A stretch of DNA of 64,000 nt from Zobellia galactanivorans (lineage in GTDB: Bacteria; Bacteroidota; Bacteroidia; Flavobacteriales; Flavobacteriaceae), in NCBI RefSeq assembly GCF_000973105.1, contig NC_015844.1:4584501-4648500 (forward strand), written 5' to 3'. The first letter of the stretch is position 1. Each line of letters begins with the position of its first letter. The notes below the pieces were generated by a model. It did not search any database. It saw nothing but the letters and a program-made list of their open reading frames with translations, and was not told the DNA's origin. The position numbers were made by a program, and so were the translations under genes. Shown one piece after another: positions 45,702 to 54,892 of this stretch.

Positions 45702-47591
45702 ATGAAAAGTACTCTTGTATACATCGCTTTAGTTGCGGTAGGTATTCCACTGCTCCATGCCCAAGATGTTGTACCGGCTAAAGTTTCGGATGAGTTTCAT
45801 CAAGTTTTGGTAAAGAACGTCAAGATAGAAGGCGAAATCGGAAGGCGACTTGATGTGACCATGGACAACAACATCAAAAAACTCCATCTCGATGAAAACT
45901 TCACGGATCACTTTAAGGCCAAAACCGGACCCGAAGTGGTAGGGGCCTTTATCGGTATGGGAATGCTCATAGATGCCTCCGTACGATTGGCGGCCTATTC
46001 CCATGATCCGAAAATGATGGAAATAAAGAACGAGATTGTCGATAAGGTTATTGACGAACAGCTGAAAAATGGGTATTCTGGATTTTATAAGCCGGAACGT
46101 AGACTGTGGAACAGCCAAGGGGGTGGTGATAATTGGGATATCCATGAAATGGCCTTTATCATAGACGGGCTAACATCCGACTATGAACTGTTCGGGAACA
46201 AACGCTCGCTCAAAGCGGCCATAAAGACGGCTGATTTTATTATGGAACATTGGCACGAAATGCCCGATGATTACGCCGCCGAAGTAGATATGCACGTGCT
46301 CGACACGGGAATCGATTGGGCTATTTTCAGACTGTATAAAACCACGGGTGAAAAACGCTTCCTGAATTTTTCGGAAAAGACCAAGTCCTTGTACCAATGG
46401 GATACCAAGATCGAAATCGGCCGTAGACCTGGGGTAAGTGGACATATGTTCGCCTATTTTGCCATGTGCATGGCGCAAATTGAACTTTACCGGTATACGG
46501 GAAACAAGGAGCTCTTGCAACAGACCGAGAATGCCATGCGGTTTTTCTTGGCGGAAGATGGCCTGACCATTTCGGGAAGTGCCGGACAACGTGAGATTTG
46601 GACCGACGACCAAGATGGGGAAAACGAATTGGGGGAGACCTGTGCTACCGCATATCAAACCAGGGTTTATGAAAGCTTGCTCCGTTTGACCGGAAAGGCA
46701 GAGTACGGCGACCTCATTGAAAGAACCGTGTATAACGGACTCTTTGGCGCCCAATCACCAGACGGGGGAAAGTTACGCTACTATACCCCCTTTGAAGGGG
46801 AGCGTCATTACTACGATGTGGAATACATGTGCTGCCCCGGCAATTTTAGAAGGATTATTTCCGAGCTGCCCGGAATGGTTTATTACCGGTCGAAAGAAGA
46901 TGGGGTGGCCGTGAACCTTTATGCCCAATCCGAAGCAAGGGTAGAGCTCAATGACGGTATTACGGTAGACGTACAACAGAAGACCAGCTATCCGACCTCG
47001 GGAAGGGTAGAGTTATCGGTCTCCCCGAACAAGGCATCGACTTTTCCGCTTTCCTTGCGGATCCCTTCGTGGGCCAAGGAGGCGACTATAATGGTCAATG
47101 GCGAAAAATGGCAGGGAGAAATCAAACCGGGGACTTTTGTGGATATTACTAGAAAATGGACGTCGAAGGATCGGGTACTTCTAGATTTTCCGATGGATAT
47201 CCGTTTTATAAAAGGAAGGAAAAGAAATTCGGGACGGGTGGCCCTCATGCGAGGCCCCATAGTCTATGGGTTGAACCTTGATAAAAATCCGGAAGCCACC
47301 GCAAACGGGAAGCGTTCCTTTTACGACCTGAGAAGGATTTTGTTGGACCCGAGTACCTTGAGCGGCCCTGAAAGTGACGATTCGGTACGTCCTGATGGTA
47401 CAGCTGTTTTTATTAGCGGTTGGAGGGAAAATAATAGTGGAAAGGCAGATCGCAAACATGAATTTAGGTTGAAACTGACCGAGTTTCCCGATCCCGATAA
47501 CGAATTCATTTATTTTAAAATACCCGATTACAGCATAGAAGTAGAAGATGAATTGGTAGATAAATCGGGAAACTATTTGAATGTGGATTAG
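45702..47591 (+). CDS. Glycoside hydrolase family 127-type (DUF1680) enzyme
   Basis: 629 residues with a signal peptide (YIALVAVGIPLLHAQ). The (alpha/alpha)6 barrel carries the zinc/cysteine active site of this clan: E312 and C314 in GETCATAYQ, and C377-C378 in YMCCPGNFRR, one of which should be the nucleophile. A C-terminal beta-sandwich follows (FPLSLRIPSWAKEATIMVNG; GPIVYGL). GH127 and its relatives remove beta-L-arabinofuranose, and marine members act on 3,6-anhydro-D-galactose in carrageenan; the substrate here is undetermined. Confidence 0.92.
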   Translation: MKSTLVYIALVAVGIPLLHAQDVVPAKVSDEFHQVLVKNVKIEGEIGRRLDVTMDNNIKKLHLDENFTDHFKAKTGPEVVGAFIGMGMLIDASVRLAAYSHDPKMMEIKNEIVDKVIDEQLKNGYSGFYKPERRLWNSQGGGDNWDIHEMAFIIDGLTSDYELFGNKRSLKAAIKTADFIMEHWHEMPDDYAAEVDMHVLDTGIDWAIFRLYKTTGEKRFLNFSEKTKSLYQWDTKIEIGRRPGVSGHMFAYFAMCMAQIELYRYTGNKELLQQTENAMRFFLAEDGLTISGSAGQREIWTDDQDGENELGETCATAYQTRVYESLLRLTGKAEYGDLIERTVYNGLFGAQSPDGGKLRYYTPFEGERHYYDVEYMCCPGNFRRIISELPGMVYYRSKEDGVAVNLYAQSEARVELNDGITVDVQQKTSYPTSGRVELSVSPNKASTFPLSLRIPSWAKEATIMVNGEKWQGEIKPGTFVDITRKWTSKDRVLLDFPMDIRFIKGRKRNSGRVALMRGPIVYGLNLDKNPEATANGKRSFYDLRRILLDPSTLSGPESDDSVRPDGTAVFISGWRENNSGKADRKHEFRLKLTEFPDPDNEFIYFKIPDYSIEVEDELVDKSGNYLNVD

Positions 47592-47611
47592 TCCACTAAA
47601 CTATAAGTAAC

Positions 47612-50230
47612 ATGAAACGTAGGGATTATATAAAGACGGTGTCGCTAGGAGCGATCATACCTATGGCGTTTTCGGGCTATGGGATGTCTAGATTTTTTAA
47701 AAAGGAATTAGGGAAGAATGTTCCCGTACAGTTTAAGAGTGCTTGGGACCTGTGGTACGATATGAAGTGGGTAGGCCCCGAATACTGGGGAAACAGGTTA
47801 CAAGACTGGGAAATACGTGACGGCAGGTTGCTTTGTAATATAACGGCAAAGAACAGAAACTTGCAGCTGCTGACCGTTCAAAACCATAACGGCGATGCCG
47901 GGGTGCGTACCTCGGTCACCATTGAAGTGGTAAACCCCGAAATACGACAATTGGATAAGGGTTGCGTGGGAATGCTTTTAGGGGGGAAAGGCGATTTTGA
48001 AGATTATAGGTCCGCCATTTTTGGAAACGGATTGGTTATAGGGCTGACACCAACAGGTAAGTTAAAGGTGGGCGAGGCGATAATCGAAACGGGTTTCGAG
48101 GAGCTGCCCAAACACTTTACCTTATCGGTAAGCACTTCCCTTGGGCCAAATGACAGCCAGAAGCTTCAAGTTGAAGTGTTAGCGGGAAATAAAACCCTCT
48201 TCCTTAGCAAGGACTTAGTCGTGCAAAAAACGGAGGTACTTGGGAATTTTGCCCTTATGGCGGATTTTCAAGGGAAGGGCCTTACCGAAGATCGCCCGTC
48301 TTGTGCCTTCTCCGATTGGAGCATTCAATCTTCATCATTGTATGAAAACGAGGACCAGATATTCGGACCCATTTGTTTTACCCAATACACCTTACATAGA
48401 AAGCGATTAAAGCTTAAGGGACAGTTTGCCCCCTTTGAAAAAATACCGGGACATAAACTGAGGCTGGAATTTAAAAAAGAGGGCGGATGGGCCGTAGAAA
48501 AGGAAATAAGCTTGACGCATGCCGGGAGGACGGAACTTTTTGTTATTGACAATTGGGAAGGAAACAAGGATGTGCCCTATCGTATTGCCGTAGAATTGCC
48601 CAGAAAAGATGGCGTTCTTCAATACTACTATGAAGGGACTATCGCCGAAGAGCCCAAGGATAAAGATGAGCTTAAACTGGCCGTATTGAATTGCAATGCC
48701 GATTACGGTTTTCCCGATAGTGATATCCATGAGGCCTTGAGTAAACTGGACTACGATATCTGCGCCTTTCTTGGGGATCAGTTTTATGAACGGAATGGTG
48801 GTTACGGATCTCAATTTACGGGCGACTTCGATAAACGCTGTCTTGATTTTTTAAGAAAGTGGATGATGTTCGGCTGGTCGTACCGCGAAGTATTCCGGCA
48901 TAAACCCTGCGCCGTCATTACCGATGACCACGATGTGTACCAAGGTAACCTATGGGGTGCCGGAGGGAGCCATACGGACCCTAGTTTGGGCTACGGTTCG
49001 GATGCCCAAGATTCGGGAGGATATAAAATGGATCCCGAATGGGTGAATATCCTTCAATTTACACAGACGGCCCATTTGCCCGACCCCTACGATGCTACGC
49101 CTGTGGAGCAAGGGATCAATGTATACTATACGCAATGGGATTATGCCGGACTGAGTTTTGCCATTTTGGAAGACCGTAAGTTTAAATCGGCCCCAAAAAT
49201 GGTATTACCGCCCGAGGCCGAAGTCTATAACGGTTTTATCGTGGGCGAAAATTTCGATATCAAAAAACACAGGAATATTGAGGCCGATCTACTGGGGGAA
49301 CGCCAAGAGGCCTTTCTTGAAGATTGGGTACAAGACTGGCAAGAAGACACACAGATGAAGGCCCTTTTGTCACAGACCATTTTTGCCGCGGTCGCTACCT
49401 TGCCCAAAGACAATAATACGGGCGAAACCATGGTGCCGACCTTGCATGTTCCGGAAAAGGGGGAATACATTGAAGGAGATGTGATGACCGTGGATGCCGA
49501 TAGCAACGCCTGGCCCCAGAATAAAAGGGACAAAGCCTTAAGGACCATCAGAAAAGCCATGACCTTCCACATCGCGGGAGATCAGCATTTGAGCACCTTT
49601 ATTAAATATGGGGTAGACGAATTTGGCGATTGCGGTTATGCTTATACCGGTCCTGCCCTAAACAATGTATGGCCGAGAAGGTTCTGGCCTCCGGTCGATG
49701 GCAGTGGACATAGCCACGATAACCCGGCCTATACGGGCGACCATATCGATGGATTTGGAAATAAGATTACCGTAGAGGCTGTGGGCAATCCGTATAATTC
49801 GCACAAAGAACCGGTCATTTTGCACAACAGGGCCAATGGTTACGGAATAGTAAGCTTTAATAAAAAGGAACGCACCATAAGGACCGATTGCTATAAACGC
49901 TTCTACGACCCCTTACAAAGCGATGCACAATACCCAGGTTGGCCGATAACCGTGAAACAGGAAGACAATTACCTTTCAAAGGCTGATCTGTTTTTACCCG
50001 AATTGCATATCACTTCAGAAAAGCTTCCCTTATTAAAGGTGTTTGAAGAAGACGGTTCTTTGCTATATGTATTGCGATTACCTTCCAATACGTATAGTCC
50101 ACGCGTATTTGCCAAGGGGAAATATCGTATTTCCTTAGAAATTATAGGTAGCCCGTCACTTAACAAGCAATACAAAGTAAAAGCGGGGCGGGAACCGCTC
50201 AAACGCATAAAGGTAGACCTTACCGCATAA
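47612..50230 (+). CDS. PhoD-like metallophosphoesterase with Tat-like signal
   Basis: 872 residues. The N-terminus MKRRDYIKTVSLGAIIPMAF has the RRxxxK Tat pattern. Residues about 45-230 resemble a concanavalin-like beta-sandwich, and about 250-350 a further beta domain. The C-terminal half is a PhoD/alkaline-phosphatase D-type metallophosphatase: FLGDQFYE, AVITDDHDVYQGNLWG, HIAGDQHLSTFIKYG, GPALNNVWPRRFWPP. Proteins of this size occur in polysaccharide loci. A phosphate, phosphodiester or even sulfate ester is a possible substrate. It is 20 bp downstream of the GH127 gene and ends the locus. Confidence 0.85.
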   Translation: MKRRDYIKTVSLGAIIPMAFSGYGMSRFFKKELGKNVPVQFKSAWDLWYDMKWVGPEYWGNRLQDWEIRDGRLLCNITAKNRNLQLLTVQNHNGDAGVRTSVTIEVVNPEIRQLDKGCVGMLLGGKGDFEDYRSAIFGNGLVIGLTPTGKLKVGEAIIETGFEELPKHFTLSVSTSLGPNDSQKLQVEVLAGNKTLFLSKDLVVQKTEVLGNFALMADFQGKGLTEDRPSCAFSDWSIQSSSLYENEDQIFGPICFTQYTLHRKRLKLKGQFAPFEKIPGHKLRLEFKKEGGWAVEKEISLTHAGRTELFVIDNWEGNKDVPYRIAVELPRKDGVLQYYYEGTIAEEPKDKDELKLAVLNCNADYGFPDSDIHEALSKLDYDICAFLGDQFYERNGGYGSQFTGDFDKRCLDFLRKWMMFGWSYREVFRHKPCAVITDDHDVYQGNLWGAGGSHTDPSLGYGSDAQDSGGYKMDPEWVNILQFTQTAHLPDPYDATPVEQGINVYYTQWDYAGLSFAILEDRKFKSAPKMVLPPEAEVYNGFIVGENFDIKKHRNIEADLLGERQEAFLEDWVQDWQEDTQMKALLSQTIFAAVATLPKDNNTGETMVPTLHVPEKGEYIEGDVMTVDADSNAWPQNKRDKALRTIRKAMTFHIAGDQHLSTFIKYGVDEFGDCGYAYTGPALNNVWPRRFWPPVDGSGHSHDNPAYTGDHIDGFGNKITVEAVGNPYNSHKEPVILHNRANGYGIVSFNKKERTIRTDCYKRFYDPLQSDAQYPGWPITVKQEDNYLSKADLFLPELHITSEKLPLLKVFEEDGSLLYVLRLPSNTYSPRVFAKGKYRISLEIIGSPSLNKQYKVKAGREPLKRIKVDLTA

Positions 50231-50332
50231 TGCCGTAGTCCTTTTTAGGTTGTCGTCCTTCCCTTTAATAAATTCCTTAAAAAGGGCAGGTCGATATCGG
50301 AAGGGCTAGAGGGGTACAGAAATTTAGAAATG

Positions 50333-50364
50333 AAAAACGGTGGGTTTGAAAGCCTGCCGTTTTT
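50333..50364. terminator. Bidirectional terminator between convergent genes
   Basis: AAAAACGG (50333-50340) pairs with CCGTTTTT (50357-50364), with further GG/CC pairing inside. It serves the PUL (plus) and the rhomboid gene (minus). Confidence 0.8.
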
Positions 50365-50391
50365 ATATGAAGGGGTGTTGTGGCCCTATTA

Positions 50392-51930
50392 TCATTTTGC
50401 CTTTTGCATTAGGGCTTCCTTTTGGGTTACGATGAGGATTCCTCCAATTACGAATCCACTTATCAAGCCGCCAAAATGCGCCGCATTGTCGATTCCTCCA
50501 AAAAATCCGAACAATAAACTTCCTCCTGCATAAAGTCCTAATAGAATCCACGTTGTTGAGCGCATATAACGCGGGAAGATTTTAAAGATCGTAAAGGCCA
50601 GAATGATACCATATAGTCCGAAAATAGCACCGGAAGCCCCAACGCTTACCGTATTTTCATACCAAAGTATACTGGCGATACTGGCCACGATTCCACAAAG
50701 GATATAGCTCAATATGAATTGGAATCTTCCGAGAATACTATCCAATAGCATTCCTCCCAATCCTAAACCGACCAAGTTCATAACAAGGTGTAGCAAACCG
50801 CCATGGATAAAGGTCGATGTAAGAAGTCTCGAAAACTCCCCGGTCATTACCTCGGCCCTTCTGTTTCCCCCAATTTCCAAAAGTTCTTGTGGTGTGGGGG
50901 AGATGATGTTCAATCCTGAAAACATCATCACCAGAAATACCGCGATATTCAAGAGTAATAAGATCGAGGTGGACTTATAGGGCCCCATGGGATTCAAGTA
51001 TTCTAAAAACTCTTTGAGGTCGTCGTCTTTGAGGTCTTTTCTTTTTTTGAAGTTGTTCAACTCCTTCTTGTTAATTCCGGGAAGGGTGGTCATCAAAAGC
51101 AAAACGAAGGCCCCTATGCCGAATGAGGCAAAGATCCAGGTAAAGCTATTGTCGTGCTTATCGACAAAAGATTCCATCTTTGGTACCAGAATGATTTGCC
51201 CTTTTTCATCTACACCCTTATTCGCCGTTTTGATGGCCCCTAGAAAGCCGTCCCTGTCATCTGAATTTCCTAGCTTTTGAAAGTAGTTGGCATTTTGAAA
51301 GCTGTAGGTTTTTAATTTTCGTTCCGATGCCTGTATGAAATTTTTGTAGGCGACATCTTTTTCGTGATCATTTAATCTATTGCTGATCGTTTTTTTGAAA
51401 GTAATACCATACCAAACATTCTCGGCGTTCTTAAACGGACAAGATATGTACAGGTGGAAATTAAGGCGGCTATTATACTTTCCGGAAGTCCGTGATGTTA
51501 CATAGGGCAATAGCGTGCCCTTGTCAAGGCTATAGGTATTGACCTTAAAGTATTTTTCCTTTTCATGGGCCTTGGTCTGTTGAATGTTGTTGACGAAGAT
51601 TAAATCATAGGAAGCTTTTTGAAGATAATTCTGACTGATGATGATAGGCACCGTCATGGCCAGTGCCATTGCAAATTGATAGGCAAAGTTTCCGTCCCCG
51701 CCTTTCCTACTTATTTTTAGGATGCGAATCCTTCGTCTTAGCCAAAGTAATATCGGTACCCATGGAATGGCAAAGGGAATCCAAAAGTTCAGCAAGTCTT
51801 CTTTTAGGGGGAGAATGCCCAATTTGATATCGAAAATCCATCTGAAAAGGTTGTAGGACAGAATGGTAGCTATGGAGATGATCAAAAAAGGGAAATAAAC
51901 TTCCCTGAGTTTTATGCTAAGCCTATTCAT
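50392..51930 (-). CDS. Rhomboid-family intramembrane serine protease
   Basis: 512 residues. The N-terminal half (1-290) has two membrane segments near the start and a large soluble insertion, then a further membrane helix (IFASFGIGAFVLLLMTTL). The rhomboid core lies at about 320-505: FIHGGLLHLVMNLVGLGLGG, catalytic S433 in GASGAIFG, H485 in DNAAHFGGLISG. It cleaves membrane proteins within the bilayer; the substrate is unknown. It is unrelated to the flanking glycan genes by function and convergent with them. Confidence 0.93.
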   Translation of the reverse strand: MNRLSIKLREVYFPFLIISIATILSYNLFRWIFDIKLGILPLKEDLLNFWIPFAIPWVPILLWLRRRIRILKISRKGGDGNFAYQFAMALAMTVPIIISQNYLQKASYDLIFVNNIQQTKAHEKEKYFKVNTYSLDKGTLLPYVTSRTSGKYNSRLNFHLYISCPFKNAENVWYGITFKKTISNRLNDHEKDVAYKNFIQASERKLKTYSFQNANYFQKLGNSDDRDGFLGAIKTANKGVDEKGQIILVPKMESFVDKHDNSFTWIFASFGIGAFVLLLMTTLPGINKKELNNFKKRKDLKDDDLKEFLEYLNPMGPYKSTSILLLLNIAVFLVMMFSGLNIISPTPQELLEIGGNRRAEVMTGEFSRLLTSTFIHGGLLHLVMNLVGLGLGGMLLDSILGRFQFILSYILCGIVASIASILWYENTVSVGASGAIFGLYGIILAFTIFKIFPRYMRSTTWILLGLYAGGSLLFGFFGGIDNAAHFGGLISGFVIGGILIVTQKEALMQKAK

Positions 51931-52220
51931 TTTTCGATGCCTTTTTTAATACGTCTACGGGGGATTTCAACCGGTAGAACTTCAAATGTGTTCCCACTGA
52001 CTTTTCGCTTTTATACTTAAGCATTGGCCTATACCGACCTTACGATACCTAAGGCAAAATAACAAGTACGAACTGAAATTGCTAAAGTTACGGCAAAGGT
52101 CTAACGGTAAGAAGTTATCTTTTATTTCTCTTTGCCTCAGGAATTTAATATCATGTCATATAGACCCGAAACTCTTTTCGGTATTAAGGGCCGGTTTCCC
52201 ATCCAAAGAATCCACTTGAT
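51931..52220. other. Intergenic, 290 bp
   Basis: No gene seen. It should include the promoter of the rhomboid gene (minus strand). Confidence 0.3.
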
Positions 52221-53063
52221 TTAGCTATACAAAGTATTTTCATGGGAAATCACATGTTCCTTCACCTTATTTTGAAATTCCAAAGGGGTGAGTCCTGCAT
52301 GTAGTTTAAAAAAGCGGCTAAAATAGGAGTGGTCCTTAAACCCAAGTTTATAGGCTATTTCCTTAATGGTATTCTCACTGTGTATGATCTGCCGCTTGGC
52401 TTCCAATATGAGCCTATCGTGTATGATTTGCACCCCGGTCTTGTTCAGTTTCTCCTTGAGGATTTGGTTGAGGCGCTTAGCGCTTATCCCCAGTTTTCCG
52501 GCGTAGAACTCGGCATTGCGTTGATCTTCGTAATTTTTTTCGAGCAAGAGCATAAACTCGTAGACCCGCTTTTCGTTAATATCGTGCAAGGTAAAATGCT
52601 GCTCTTTTAGCTGGATCAATTGGAGAAGAAAAACCTTTAAGACGGCCTTTACCATGATTAAATTGATGGTTTCCTGATTGTACTCGGCTTCCAAAAGTTC
52701 AAGAACCGAAATGAGTCCCTTTGAACTCTCCTCGTTGACCTGAAGGCAGGAAAATTCCCCTTGTATATTGAACATCCGGAACACATCCAACAGAAATTCC
52801 TTTAAGTCGCCCTCCAACAATTCTTGTTTAAAGGAAATCAATACCCCGTTTTTTCCTGCCTTGTTCAATTGGTGGACCCTATAGGGGGGAATCAAATAGA
52901 TCCAATCCCCTTTTAAGGTTTGAAAACTGTGTTGCGGAACATGAAGGGCATCTTCATTGCGCAACCATACGATTTCAAAAAAATCCTTTCTTGCCGGGTC
53001 GTTTAAATAGGCCGGGGGGCAATTGCCCAAATCTCGAATATATAACACTTTATCACTGAGCAT
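52221..53063 (-). CDS. AraC-family transcriptional regulator
   Basis: 280 residues: an N-terminal cupin-like sensing domain (about 20-110, FFEIVWLRNEDALHVPQH) and a C-terminal pair of helix-turn-helix motifs (about 180-270: AEFYAGKLGISAKRLNQILK; IKEIAYKLGFKDHSYFSRFF). It is transcribed divergently from hxlB-hxlA with a 207 bp shared spacer. By position it is the likely activator of that pair, responding to formaldehyde or to a sugar; that is inference. Confidence 0.92.
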   Translation of the reverse strand: MLSDKVLYIRDLGNCPPAYLNDPARKDFFEIVWLRNEDALHVPQHSFQTLKGDWIYLIPPYRVHQLNKAGKNGVLISFKQELLEGDLKEFLLDVFRMFNIQGEFSCLQVNEESSKGLISVLELLEAEYNQETINLIMVKAVLKVFLLQLIQLKEQHFTLHDINEKRVYEFMLLLEKNYEDQRNAEFYAGKLGISAKRLNQILKEKLNKTGVQIIHDRLILEAKRQIIHSENTIKEIAYKLGFKDHSYFSRFFKLHAGLTPLEFQNKVKEHVISHENTLYS

Positions 53064-53128
53064 AAAACCTCTGTTTTATTGTTTGCGGACGAGGGGTTTA
53101 AATAGCCGATGGCACCCCGTTTCCAAAA

Positions 53129-53189
53129 TGTACCACAAAAATAGCGAATAGCACCACCCTAAATGGCGATGTGGGCAAATTGTACCACA
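53129..53189. promoter_or_regulatory. Direct repeats in the araC-hxlB intergenic region
   Basis: TGTACCACA occurs at 53129-53137 and again at 53181-53189, 52 bp apart (about five helical turns). Nearby ATAGCGAATAG (53141-53151) is partly mirrored by CTATTCGCCA (53209-53218). AraC-type regulators bind direct repeats, so these are candidate operators for the divergent regulator. Confidence 0.5.
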
Positions 53190-53270
53190 TATCTATCAGA
53201 TTGTATAACTATTCGCCATGGGTACCCGCCTAATTTTGTACTCGAGTTTAAGGAAGGAAACGATTTAGAG

Positions 53271-53855
53271 ATGGAGAACATACTTGATGAAAGCAAGACC
53301 CGATTAGTGGAAAGTGCAATGAAGTCCATTGCAAACGAGCACCTTAGGTTAATGGAGCTTATCCCATATGGGGAATGGGCCGCTTTAATTCCCGTGATTA
53401 CGCAGGCCAAACGTATTTTTATAATGGGAGCGGGGCGCACCGGACTCATGATGAAGGCGGCGGCAATGCGTTTTATGCACTTAGGCTACGAGGTACATGT
53501 AGTGGGGGAAACCACCTCACCGGCCATAGGTGCGGGCGATGTACTGATTGCCGGTTCGGGTTCGGGTACGACCCTGGGTATCGTCAACGCCGCGGAAACC
53601 ACGAAGCGGGTAGGGGCAGGACTGATATGCTTTACGACCAACCCCGATTCACGATTGGCCCTATTGTCTGACCATGTGGTGCGCATACCCGCGGCAGAAA
53701 AGCAGGGACGTGACGAATCTATTTCCAAGCAATATGCGGGCAGTCTTTTTGAACAATCGCTCTTATTGGGTTTAGACGCTTTATTTCAGACCCTTTGGGA
53801 ATTGGACGGGAGTCCGGCTTCCGAACTTTGGAAGCGGCACGCCAATATGGAATAA
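53271..53855 (+). CDS. hxlB: 6-phospho-3-hexuloisomerase
   Basis: 194 residues from ATG 53271, preceded by AAGGAAGG; the longer frame back to 53163 overlaps the regulatory repeats. SIS-domain sugar isomerase with IFIMGAGRTGLMMKAAAMRF, VLIAGSGSGTTLGIVNAAET and a C-terminal SLFEQSLLLGLDALFQ. It converts hexulose-6-phosphate to fructose-6-phosphate, the second step of formaldehyde fixation by the ribulose monophosphate route. It is 52 bp upstream of hxlA. Confidence 0.94.
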   Translation: MENILDESKTRLVESAMKSIANEHLRLMELIPYGEWAALIPVITQAKRIFIMGAGRTGLMMKAAAMRFMHLGYEVHVVGETTSPAIGAGDVLIAGSGSGTTLGIVNAAETTKRVGAGLICFTTNPDSRLALLSDHVVRIPAAEKQGRDESISKQYAGSLFEQSLLLGLDALFQTLWELDGSPASELWKRHANME

Positions 53856-53907
53856 CATATTCGATTTCAATACTGAATTAATAATAGAACATTTTAAACA
53901 TAGAATT

Positions 53908-54537
53908 ATGGCAAAGTTACAAGTAGCAATAGATTTATTAAGAATAGAAGATGCCATTGCATTGGCGACCAAGGTGTCCCCGTACATCGACATCATAGAA
54001 TTGGGAACGCCCCTTATTAAGAGTGAGGGCCTATCGGGAATCAGGAAGATGAAAGATGCCTTTCCCGATAAATTGGTCTTGGCCGATCTAAAAACGGCCG
54101 ATGCAGGGGAGTTGGAAGCCGATATGGCCTTTGGTGCCGGAGCCGATTACATTACGGTGCTAGGGGCAACGGGTGATGCGACCATAGCCGGGGCGGTAAA
54201 ATCGGCAAAAGCGCATGGCAAGGGTATCGTAGTCGATACCATTGGCGTAAAAGACCGGGTAAAACGTGCCCAAGAGGCCATTGCCTTGGGGGCCGAATTT
54301 GTGGAATTGCATGCCGGTCTTGACGAACAGGCCGAAGAAGGATATTCCATTCAGGTATTGATAGATGAAGCTGCCAGGGCGGGAGTACCCGTGTCTATTG
54401 CCGGAGGTGTAAACCTAGGCAGTATTACGGCCGTAAAACAATCCGGAGTAACCGTAGCGGTAGCGGGAGCCGCCATTTACGGTGCCGAAGACCCTACCCA
54501 AGCGGCCAAGGAGCTAAAGGAATTATTGGAAGCCTAG
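53908..54537 (+). CDS. hxlA: 3-hexulose-6-phosphate synthase
   Basis: 209 residues, a TIM-barrel of the OMP decarboxylase superfamily. Visible motifs are LQVAIDLLRIEDAIALA, IIELGTPLIKSEG, VLADLKTADAGELEADMAFG (the metal- and phosphate-site DxK-x(n)-E region) and VSIAGGVNLGSITAV, followed by VAVAGAAIYGAEDP. It condenses formaldehyde with ribulose-5-phosphate. With hxlB it forms a complete formaldehyde detoxification pair. Followed by a terminator. Confidence 0.95.
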   Translation: MAKLQVAIDLLRIEDAIALATKVSPYIDIIELGTPLIKSEGLSGIRKMKDAFPDKLVLADLKTADAGELEADMAFGAGADYITVLGATGDATIAGAVKSAKAHGKGIVVDTIGVKDRVKRAQEAIALGAEFVELHAGLDEQAEEGYSIQVLIDEAARAGVPVSIAGGVNLGSITAVKQSGVTVAVAGAAIYGAEDPTQAAKELKELLEA

Positions 54538-54563
54538 GCCCTACCAAGCTTAAATTATTCCCG

Positions 54564-54600
54564 GATCCCCATAACGATAAGTTGTGGGGATCTGTTGTTT
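54564..54600 (+). terminator. Rho-independent terminator after hxlA
   Basis: GATCCCCATAAC (54564-54575) pairs with GTTGTGGGGATC (54581-54592) with one G-T wobble and a 5 nt loop, followed by TGTTGTTTT. Confidence 0.8.
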
Positions 54601-54892
54601 TATGGATAGGCCAATCATGGCTTTTTTACGCCATAATCGAGATTAAATGCCCCGAGTTGGTTTACGAAGCGGAAAAGCATTTTTGGCTTACGCGGGAAGG
54701 GCTATTCTTTGACGGCCTCCTCATAATTCAAAAGACGAAGGCACTACTAGCGTTCTTACCTCTAATGTTAAGGGAATATTGTGTAGGGATAGAGGAATGT
54801 TACGTAATGATTAAATACCCGATATTCTCGAAACCCATTTACGTGTATAGCCATTTTTAGGTGTCTACTTAGTAGTAGCAACACTAAAAATT
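54601..54892. other. Intergenic region with a dispersed repeat copy
   Basis: No supported gene, although a 92-codon frame is open. ATAATCGAGATTAAATGC at 54633-54650 recurs exactly at 62820-62837. The promoter of the following FecR gene should lie here. Confidence 0.45.

Noticed and set aside
54582-54860. 92-codon plus-strand frame after hxlA
   Set aside because: It begins inside the terminator and contains a dispersed repeat; the composition is not protein-like.
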